A stretch of 22,061 nt of DNA from a virus. Of the stretch, positions 12,469 through 18,694 are shown one piece after another (position 1 is the stretch's first letter; the number at the start of each line of letters is the position of its first letter). The notes under the pieces were generated by a model. It saw nothing but the letters and a program-made list of their open reading frames with translations. It did no database searches and had not been told where the DNA came from. The DNA lies in IMG/VR virus record IMGVR_UViG_3300025789_000172, positions 1 through 22,061 of that record. One strand, given 5' to 3'. A program made the position numbers and the translations under genes.

Positions 12469-14576
12469 TAGTTTTCCCCTTCTGTAGCTTTAAGGTTAGC
12501 TGACACAATTACAGCCTTAATAGGGTCAGAAACCGATACCTCAAAGATTCTATCCCTAGACCAGCCTAATCTGCGCCAAATAGCTCGATTTTGATATTTG
12601 CCAATTTTGCCAATACTGACCCAATGTTCATTAGACCAAGTAGAACCGCCATCATTTGACCATCTGAGCATTGCTTGTGGGTTTTTTCCTTGCCCTGTAG
12701 ATAAGCCTACACCAGGCTGAAACTGAATTTGCATTTCATCAAAATATTGCCTTTGCAAGTCAGTTACTAAATGAGGGCATCTTCGCAATCTGCGAATTTC
12801 ACCGCCATTGTCTGTGTAGTTATTAGGGTCTAACTCATAAATATTGCCATTTTGCCAATCCCCTACAAGAACCATATCTTGAAAGTTTGCTTGGCAATTT
12901 GACCGATGGCGATGGTAAACATTATTGGAGTCTACCCATAACCACTTATGCCACATTTGAGTGGATAAGTCATAGCACCAAGTCAAATCAAGGGTTGGGA
13001 AAGAAAGAACATAAACTTCATGGCCTTCTTGTTGATAAGTATAGGCAACAGCATCTTTAATATACTTATTAACTAAAGTATTTTCTACAGCATGGGTTGA
13101 TATTCTTTGTGGAAAATATCCATTCATTTGAACAATTTCAGCTTGACCACGATTATTCTTAGACAAATAAGCAAAAGAATTACCTAGTTTTGCTACTGAA
13201 AACTGAGCTGCCACACCATGCTGACTTGAGCTTCCTGGAATGCGCTGAAAAGGAAATGGGAAAGTTCCAACATCCGACCATACTTCTGTAGTGGTATCGC
13301 CTAATAAAAAGACTTGTCCATTGCTTGCAATGATTGACACTAAATTATCTGGGCCAGTAAATTTGCTTGCAAAAGACAAACCATAAGTTACTGGAGAAAG
13401 GATATTAGAAGCAGCCCATTGTTGAGTATTAGGCTTGTTGTAAATAAAATAGTTATCAATAATATCTACTACATTAGCACCTTGAAATGCGCCATCTGTG
13501 CTTGGAATAACTGCAAAATTTACAGCATACATAGTTTCTGAGCTTACAGATTGATTAGGGCTTACTGTATAGTTTCCTGTTCCACCTGAACCTGTACCAA
13601 AAGTAAGATTAAGGGTTAACCCTGAACCTGAACCAGTAGTGCTTGTAGAAGCTGCATTGGATGGTGTAGAAGTATAAGAGCCAGGATAGGTTAAAGATAG
13701 CGAAGAAACAGCACCTGAGCCTCCTATGCCTGTTACTGTAAAGTAAGCTGCGCTTTGTCCATAAACACCGCCTAAAACATATACAACATCATTTATGGCA
13801 TATCCTGTGCCTGCTGTAGCAATGCTTCCGCTTAATACTGTTCCTGTGCCTAATGCACTTACAAAAGTATTTGGGGTTACTCCATTGCCTACTATTGCTT
13901 GCCCTGGATAGATTTGTCCTGTAAACATATAGTTCACAGTCATTTGGCTTCCTGAAATAGAAGCATTAAATGAACCACCTGAAGCATTAGAATTAAATGC
14001 TCTGCTAGTTAAATTTAAAGAGGTGTTAATTTGATAAGTTCCGACACCGCCTGTGCCAGAGCTAGTAATAATTACCCCTAAACCAGTTCCTAAGCCATAC
14101 AAAGACTGACCTTGAATAATTCTGCCTTCTCTAATGGAGGTAACAGTTAAAGTTGTTCCTGAAATAGAGCCAGTAAAAGAACAAGCATCAGGTTGGCTTA
14201 TGCGCCATGTATAGCGATTATTGCCATCAACAATATATGCGCTAATGCCATTATCTGTAATGCTGACAGGGCCAGTAGAGGTATTTAGAATACCGACTAC
14301 ATAAGGTGTAAATTCAGAATCTAAAACATAGACATAAATGCCACAAACCGCCATTAAATAATTGCCACCTGATAAAGCTTGCATTCCACGAACAGAATCT
14401 TGATTAGCAAATTGAACTAAGGAAGTAAGCCCTGGAGTTGGATAAAGCGCAACTACACCTCTTTCACCCTGAGCTTTTAAAGGGTCAATTTCAGGTCTAA
14501 AGTTGATACATTCCTGAGCATCTTGATAGATACTAGGAGCTTCATAAGATGGGCCTACAAATCCAAAGTCAGCCAT
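12468..14576 (-). CDS. P22 gp10-like packaged DNA stabilisation/tail hub protein with domain insertion
   Basis: The 702-aa protein matches the gp10-like family of short-tailed phages at both ends. The N-terminus reads [18 protein letters not shown] then ECINFRPEIDPLKAQGERG and ALYPTPGL. The C-terminal half has GANVVDIIDNYFIYNKPN, TTTEVWSDVG, FPFQRIPGSS and SNDGGSTWSNEHW. Gp10 forms the tail hub that closes the head after packaging; P22 gp10 has 472 residues. The excess is explained by residues 133-354, a Ser/Thr/Gly beta region inserted between TWRISQPD and VIPSTDGAFQG. That insert holds an A-type repeat (133-195), a second A-type repeat (203-246 and 331-354), and inside the latter a different B-type domain (250-327). 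Function of the insert is probably surface display on the tail. Confidence 0.85.
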   Translation of the reverse strand: MADFGFVGPSYEAPSIYQDAQECINFRPEIDPLKAQGERGVVALYPTPGLTSLVQFANQDSVRGMQALSGGNYLMAVCGIYVYVLDSEFTPYVVGILNTSTGPVSITDNGISAYIVDGNNRYTWRISQPDACSFTGSISGTTLTVTSIREGRIIQGQSLYGLGTGLGVIITSSGTGGVGTYQINTSLNLTSRAFNSNASGGSFNASISGSQMTVNYMFTGQIYPGQAIVGNGVTPNTFVSALGTGTVLSGSIATAGTGYAINDVVYVLGGVYGQSAAYFTVTGIGGSGAVSSLSLTYPGSYTSTPSNAASTSTTGSGSGLTLNLTFGTGSGGTGNYTVSPNQSVSSETMYAVNFAVIPSTDGAFQGANVVDIIDNYFIYNKPNTQQWAASNILSPVTYGLSFASKFTGPDNLVSIIASNGQVFLLGDTTTEVWSDVGTFPFPFQRIPGSSSQHGVAAQFSVAKLGNSFAYLSKNNRGQAEIVQMNGYFPQRISTHAVENTLVNKYIKDAVAYTYQQEGHEVYVLSFPTLDLTWCYDLSTQMWHKWLWVDSNNVYHRHRSNCQANFQDMVLVGDWQNGNIYELDPNNYTDNGGEIRRLRRCPHLVTDLQRQYFDEMQIQFQPGVGLSTGQGKNPQAMLRWSNDGGSTWSNEHWVSIGKIGKYQNRAIWRRLGWSRDRIFEVSVSDPIKAVIVSANLKATEGEN
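13515..14180 (-). repeat. Inserted beta-repeat region in gp10-like protein, nested A/B arrangement
   Basis: This segment encodes residues 133-354 of the hub protein. A-type unit 1 reads FTGSISGTTLTVTS, then GQSLYGLGTGLG and GTYQINTSLNLTS. A-type unit 2 opens FNASISGSQMTVN then GQAIVGNGV, breaks after ALGTGTV, and resumes as GNYTVSPNQSVSSETMYA. The interrupting B-type unit contains GTGYAINDVVYVLGG and GGSGAVSSLSLTYPGSY. The A-type pattern also occurs in the gp4-like protein at 15104-15319. Confidence 0.65.
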
Positions 14577-15565
14577 TATCTAAAGAATCCTCCGCTTAGA
14601 ATCCATCCTGCATCTTTTGCTCTGCCTACCAACATAGAATCAGGGTAACCAGCAGCAGCAATCGGTTGCATATTGTTGCGCTTAATTGTTGACTTAGATT
14701 GTGCAGCATAAGCATTAATCATGCTAATTTGAGTTGGAGAAGCTTTGCCATACATCGGCATAAGTCTTTCAGCAAGATTCCATCTAAGAGCCATTGCATA
14801 GCCTTGTGGAAGCGAAATAGTGTCATATAGACTTGTATAGTTGCTAAAAATGGTAGATGAGAACATATGCATCTCACCTTGTGATGGATTAGGCCATACA
14901 AAAATATTGCCTGATTCGGCATTAGGATTGTAATAAAGGGCTTTAGGCCAAGGGCCATTCAAAGTCTTTAAACCAATCTGGTTGTAGTTTTCAAGGGCAA
15001 GAATAGCTACTTGATAGTCTAAACCACCATTTTGCACAGCCTGACCATTGCTCTGAGTATTTACACGAACATAAGCTTGGTCAATAAATAAAGGCTTTTG
15101 GTAATAAGCAGTAATGGTTTCTGAGCTTACAGGACTTGTATAAGTAATGTTTAGCTTATAAGTTCCTGTTTCGTTTACTTGACCGCCAGCACCAGTTAAG
15201 AACTGAACAATCTTAGTTCCTGAGGTTATTCCTGAACCACTAAGGGTTTGCCCTTGGGCTATTGCGCCTGTAGTTAAACCAGTAACAGTAAGAATATTGC
15301 CTGTAATTGAGCCTGTAAAAGTAGCTCCTACAAAGTTTTGTGTGCTTGGATTTGGCCCAATAGTGTATTGAGTTTGCCCTGAAATTAATGGAAATATGAT
15401 TTCTGTGGTGTTATAAACCATCATATCTTCGTTAGACCATTGGTCTATAAGGTCATTGAGCATATCAAAAGCATCTTGAGCAGCTTCAGGAGTTGGTGTT
15501 TCACCAGCTTCTAATGCGCCAATGTCTTTTAAGGCTCTGCTAATAATATCAATCGGCAATGTCAT
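14576..15565 (-). CDS. P22 gp4-like tail accessory factor/head completion protein with domain insertion
   Basis: The 329-aa product has the helical start of gp4-type head-completion proteins: [20 protein letters not shown] then [20 protein letters not shown] and YTIGPNP. After the insertion comes [13 protein letters not shown] and [13 protein letters not shown], with a long C-terminal helical region ending [12 protein letters not shown]. Gp4 caps the portal after packaging and is the base for gp10; P22 gp4 is 166 residues. Residues 83-154 are an extra A-type beta unit ([35 protein letters not shown]) between the two halves of the fold. The gene abuts the gp10-like gene with a 1-base overlap, the same order as P22 4-10. 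Confidence 0.75.
   Translation of the reverse strand: MTLPIDIISRALKDIGALEAGETPTPEAAQDAFDMLNDLIDQWSNEDMMVYNTTEIIFPLISGQTQYTIGPNPSTQNFVGATFTGSITGNILTVTGLTTGAIAQGQTLSGSGITSGTKIVQFLTGAGGQVNETGTYKLNITYTSPVSSETITAYYQKPLFIDQAYVRVNTQSNGQAVQNGGLDYQVAILALENYNQIGLKTLNGPWPKALYYNPNAESGNIFVWPNPSQGEMHMFSSTIFSNYTSLYDTISLPQGYAMALRWNLAERLMPMYGKASPTQISMINAYAAQSKSTIKRNNMQPIAAAGYPDSMLVGRAKDAGWILSGGFFR
15104..15319 (-). repeat. A-type beta unit inserted in gp4-like protein
   Basis: Residues 83-154 share the pattern of the units in the neighbouring gp10-like protein: FTGSI-G-LTVT, G-I-GQ-L-G-G, GTG/GTY-LN and VSSETI. The unit splits the conserved gp4 body between YTIGPNP and [11 protein letters not shown]. It is therefore best read as a domain inserted into an exposed loop. 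Confidence 0.65.
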
Positions 15566-15573
15566 AATTGTTC

Positions 15574-15891
15574 CTAAGCATTAGGGGTAAATACTTGAGG
15601 CAGCCAAGGCAGAACCGCATCAGTTTTAATATTTAAAGCATCTAACTGTTTATCTAGTTGAGCAGTTATGTGACATTTATCGTCACGAACAGCTTCCGAT
15701 TCAATCCATTTAGCAATAATATCTTCTGTTACTTCATTAAAAGGTATTTTATTACTAGGAGAGTCAAAATACCAATATCCTTCGGTTTCTACTAAATTAT
15801 TTTCATCAGTAGCAGTTATATGGTACTTAGCACTAAGAATGACTTCATCCTTAGCAGTAATTTCTGTAATTTTCCAAGTATATGTTGTCAT
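15574..15891 (-). CDS. Small tail-region protein, DUF7936-like (105 aa)
   Basis: The 105-aa protein opens [20 protein letters not shown], a beta-rich start shared with small proteins found beside phage tail genes (I recall a DUF7936 family, not verified). It then has a strand pattern around [20 protein letters not shown] and a helical second half ([20 protein letters not shown]) with a proline-rich end [11 protein letters not shown]. It has no membrane span. Its start overlaps the glycine-rich gene's stop by 4 bases, so it is in the appendage sub-cluster. A virion or assembly role is likely but not shown. Confidence 0.55.
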   Translation of the reverse strand: MTTYTWKITEITAKDEVILSAKYHITATDENNLVETEGYWYFDSPSNKIPFNEVTEDIIAKWIESEAVRDDKCHITAQLDKQLDALNIKTDAVLPWLPQVFTPNA

Positions 15892-16820
15892 GCTGTGTAT
15901 GTTCCTGAGCTTGTAAATGTATGGATAGTGTTGCCACCAGCAGAGGTGATTGTTCCTCCTGTGCCTCGTTGACTGCCTGAATAACTAATAATAACTATTC
16001 CTGAACCGCCATTACCGCCTTGCGATTGAGTTCCTTGGTCAGGGCCTCCACCACCACCACCGCCTGTGTTAGCTGTTCCATTACCGCCATTACCAGTATT
16101 GTTAATAACACCATTACCACCGCCACCATTACCGCCAGTTCCTTGTGTGCCATTTCTTGATGAACCACCACCGCCACCGCCATAATAAGTAGCTGAACCT
16201 GAAATAGAATTAGATATTCCTACACCGCCAGCACCACCGCCTGAACCTGAACCAGCAGCACCAGCACCTCCAGCACCACCGCCACCGCCACCACCATAAG
16301 CAGGGCTACTATTTGCACCTGATGCGCCATTATTTCCTTGTCCTGCTGTGCCAGTTCCACCAGCACCGCCTGAACCGCCTACACCACCGCCACCGCCTGA
16401 ACCACCATTAGCTCCAGTAGTAACACCTGAATCTCCGTTAGCACCAAAACCACCACCTACGGCTGTTAAGCTAAATGCAGTTGAATTTGCACCATTAGTT
16501 TGTGCTGTATTTGAACCACCAGCACCAACAACTATAGAATATGCAGTTCCAGCATTAAGAGTTGTAGTTCCTGAAATTACACCTCCAGCACCACCGCCAC
16601 CTCCATCTCCTGTTCCACCTGTTCCACCACCAGCAGTTAATAAATAGCTAACTGTGTAAGGGCCACCAGCAACAATTTGCCAAGATGAACCATTCCAAAT
16701 TTCATAAGCTACAAGAGTAGTATTCCAACCTTGCTGACCTACAGTTGGGCTTGATGGTCTACCAGCAGTAGTCCATTGGGCTGGAGTTATGCCATTAGTT
16801 CCATCAATAATTACAGTCAT
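15888..16820 (-). CDS. Glycine-rich appendage/adhesin protein 1
   Basis: I chose the ATG at 16818-16820, overlapping the upstream stop as ATGA; the TTG at 16832 would add 4 residues. The N-terminal adaptor-like part (TAGRPSSPTVGQQGWNTT then AYEIWNGSSWQ) is followed by YTVSYLLTAGGG and over 200 residues of glycine-rich sequence (GGGGGG runs with Ala, Asn and Ser). The end is [14 protein letters not shown]. Such glycine-rich stretches in phage adhesins, for example those at the tips of T4-like fibres, can pack as polyglycine II helices that display receptor-binding loops. This function is inferred from composition. A paralogue lies at 17166-18197. Confidence 0.6.
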   Translation of the reverse strand: MTVIIDGTNGITPAQWTTAGRPSSPTVGQQGWNTTLVAYEIWNGSSWQIVAGGPYTVSYLLTAGGGTGGTGDGGGGGAGGVISGTTTLNAGTAYSIVVGAGGSNTAQTNGANSTAFSLTAVGGGFGANGDSGVTTGANGGSGGGGGVGGSGGAGGTGTAGQGNNGASGANSSPAYGGGGGGGAGGAGAAGSGSGGGAGGVGISNSISGSATYYGGGGGGSSRNGTQGTGGNGGGGNGVINNTGNGGNGTANTGGGGGGGPDQGTQSQGGNGGSGIVIISYSGSQRGTGGTITSAGGNTIHTFTSSGTYTA

Positions 16821-17155
16821 AGTGCTACCCAAGATAAAGTTGCTTCATCCCATATAGCTGGTGTTTCAGGTCTTGGTGTTGGGGCTTCCCATGTCCAAGT
16901 ATCTTGATTTAATGTCCAGCTAGGAAAAGGTTGTGGGGCATAGAAAACATCATTAGTAGCATCGTAAATATGCCCAATACCAGCATAGTTGCCTCTTAAT
17001 GGAGTGCCACCTTGAGTATGTTTGTTTTCAAGAGTGTTATAGCTAGTTTGAATCCATGCGCCTGGCGATGAATCTACGAATGTGTCAAAAAACTCAGGTT
17101 TAGCAACAATGACTTGTGTTACTTTTCCATCAACTACTTTAGCAAAATGTCCCAT
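16817..17155 (-). CDS. Small phage tail-associated protein (112 aa), unknown function
   Basis: The sequence begins MGHFAKVVDGKVTQVIVAKP and contains WIQTSYNT, QGGTPLRGNYAGIGHIYD and PFPSWTLNQDTWTWEAP. This pattern is common in marine and freshwater phage structural clusters, where it is annotated only as hypothetical. It is soluble, with about seven tryptophans, and has a GAGGA ribosome site. It lies between two glycine-rich adhesin-like genes. It probably is a virion component or a chaperone of those proteins; neither is proven. Confidence 0.6.
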   Translation of the reverse strand: MGHFAKVVDGKVTQVIVAKPEFFDTFVDSSPGAWIQTSYNTLENKHTQGGTPLRGNYAGIGHIYDATNDVFYAPQPFPSWTLNQDTWTWEAPTPRPETPAIWDEATLSWVAL

Positions 17156-17165
17156 GTTTTCCTCG

Positions 17166-18197
17166 TTAAGCTGTGTAACTGCCTGATGCAGTAAATTTAA
17201 TAATAGTGTTAGAGCCTGAAGTAGTTACTGTTGGGCTTCCTGTTGTAGTTCCTGAATAACTTGATGTAGGAACAGAAAGAATTACAACACCTGAACCACC
17301 ATTTGCACCATTATTTGTTGCATAAAAAGCGCCACCACCGCCACCGCCTGTATTGGCTGTGCCAGCAGTACCAGGGTTTCCTCCTCCACCACCACCTCCG
17401 TTACCACCTGAACCATTTGAAGGTGTATCGCCACCACCACCACCTCCACCGCAATAATAAACAGCAGAACCTGTAATTGAAGAAGAAATCCCTACACCGC
17501 CATTACCAGCAGACCCTGATGTTCCATTTGCCCCAACAGCACCAGCACCGCCACCACCGCCACCAGCGACATTTGGAACTCCTGCATCATAACCAATGCC
17601 ACCATTATTACCTTGACCAGCAGTTCCTGAAGATGCGCTACTTCCTTGATGTGCGCCACCGCCTCCTGAACCTCCTGATGCGCCATTAACATTTCCTGCG
17701 CCACCGCCACCACCGCCACCAAGCGATGTATTTGAATTAAAAACGGAATTTGAACCAGTTGCACCACGACTGTTTGATGAAGCTGAACCTCCTGCACCTA
17801 CAGTAATGGTATATACAGTTCCTGGAGTTAAATTAGATGTTCCTGTTAATAAACCACCTGCGCCACCACCTCCACAAGCAATAGATGATGAACTTCCTCC
17901 ACCACCACCACCAGCAGCAATTAAATAAGAAACGGCATATTGACCAGAAACATAAGTAGTCCAACCACTTCCGTTATACATTTCTGCGCCATTAATTGTA
18001 GTATTCCATCGCATCGCACCAACAACAGGGCTTGATGGTCTTTGTGCAGTTGTTCCTGTAGGCAAAACTAATGCGCCAACTGTGCTAGAAGCATCAATAA
18101 CTCCACCAGTTGCAGTAATAGCTAAATTACCTGAAGTATCAGGTGTAACACTAAAAGCTGTGCCTGTAGTTGTTCCGATGTTTATAGTTGTAGACAT
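17166..18197 (-). CDS. Glycine-rich appendage/adhesin protein 2
   Basis: The 343-aa protein has an N-terminal module of the sort used by phage fibres (GALVLPTGTTAQRPSSPVV then GAMRWNTTINGAEMYNGS). After AVSYLIAAGGGGGG comes a glycine-rich region (about residues 94-305) and an end NTIIKFTASGSYTA. Elements shared with the paralogue at 15888 include GGGGAGG-GT-L-GT-Y-I-VGAGG, AGQGNNG, a GVGI-SI-GSA-YY block, TANTGGGGGG and the C-terminal FT-SG-YTA. It is larger by about 30 residues, mainly at the N-terminus. Presumed role: display of host-binding surface. It overlaps the next gene by 1 base. Confidence 0.6.
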   Translation of the reverse strand: MSTTINIGTTTGTAFSVTPDTSGNLAITATGGVIDASSTVGALVLPTGTTAQRPSSPVVGAMRWNTTINGAEMYNGSGWTTYVSGQYAVSYLIAAGGGGGGSSSSIACGGGGAGGLLTGTSNLTPGTVYTITVGAGGSASSNSRGATGSNSVFNSNTSLGGGGGGGAGNVNGASGGSGGGGAHQGSSASSGTAGQGNNGGIGYDAGVPNVAGGGGGGAGAVGANGTSGSAGNGGVGISSSITGSAVYYCGGGGGGGDTPSNGSGGNGGGGGGGNPGTAGTANTGGGGGGAFYATNNGANGGSGVVILSVPTSSYSGTTTGSPTVTTSGSNTIIKFTASGSYTA

Positions 18198-18694
18198 TAT
18201 GCAATCCTAAAAGCAGTAATTGTGCTGTCTTTGCTGTTACCTGATGAGTTGTAAAGCATAGAAGTTCCTGAATAAGTTGTAGCATTTACACTTATTCTGA
18301 TATTTCCAGCAGGACTAGCAATGTAACCTGACAATGAAATTGTGTAGTTACCATTCTGTAATGGGCCATTAACACGACAAGAAGCAATAACTGTTGTGCC
18401 ATCCCATAATTTAGCACTCCAGTTTGAGTTAGCATTAGTTGGGTCACGAACAACTACAGTTCCACTAGCAAACCAAGTGCCTGTTGTACCTTGTGAAACA
18501 GTTGGGCCATCAATATAAGAACCACTTGTTAAGCTAACATCAGCCCCTAATGAGTTTGTATAGGCTGTATAAGCAAGCATCATTGTGCCTGTAGCAGCAG
18601 GAATTGTAAGAGTATTAGTTCCAGCAACATCAGGCACTACTACACTAATAGCACCTGAAGTATCGCCACTTAAAACTATTTTAGGAGTGCTCAT
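18197..18694 (-). CDS. Small tail appendage protein (165 aa)
   Basis: The start PKIVLSGDTSGAISVVVPDV then AGTNTLTIPAATGTMM is a repeat-type module found at the beginning of many phage appendage proteins (GDTSGAI-NTLT-PA-TGT). The rest is a beta-rich domain with one central pair of asparagine/tryptophan-rich strands (ANSNWSAKLWDGTTVIASC) and an end DSTITAFRIA that resembles a lectin-like jelly roll in strand spacing, though I cannot confirm it. It sits between the large fibre gene and the glycine-rich gene and is probably a virion protein. Confidence 0.5.
   Translation of the reverse strand: MSTPKIVLSGDTSGAISVVVPDVAGTNTLTIPAATGTMMLAYTAYTNSLGADVSLTSGSYIDGPTVSQGTTGTWFASGTVVVRDPTNANSNWSAKLWDGTTVIASCRVNGPLQNGNYTISLSGYIASPAGNIRISVNATTYSGTSMLYNSSGNSKDSTITAFRIA

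Noticed and set aside
14576-15565. T7-type tail tubular protein A as identity for the 329-aa gene
   Set aside because: The gene order 4-10 and the N-terminal pattern fit P22-type gp4 better. The larger size comes from an inserted beta unit.
16348-16647. Proline-rich plus-strand frame
   Set aside because: It is the reverse-strand image of the glycine-rich adhesin (GGX codons read as CCX). No ribosome site or operon context supports it.
16000-17900. Short CCACCACCGCC-like repeats that resemble an array
   Set aside because: Spacing is irregular and they encode glycine runs of two proteins, so this is not a CRISPR array.
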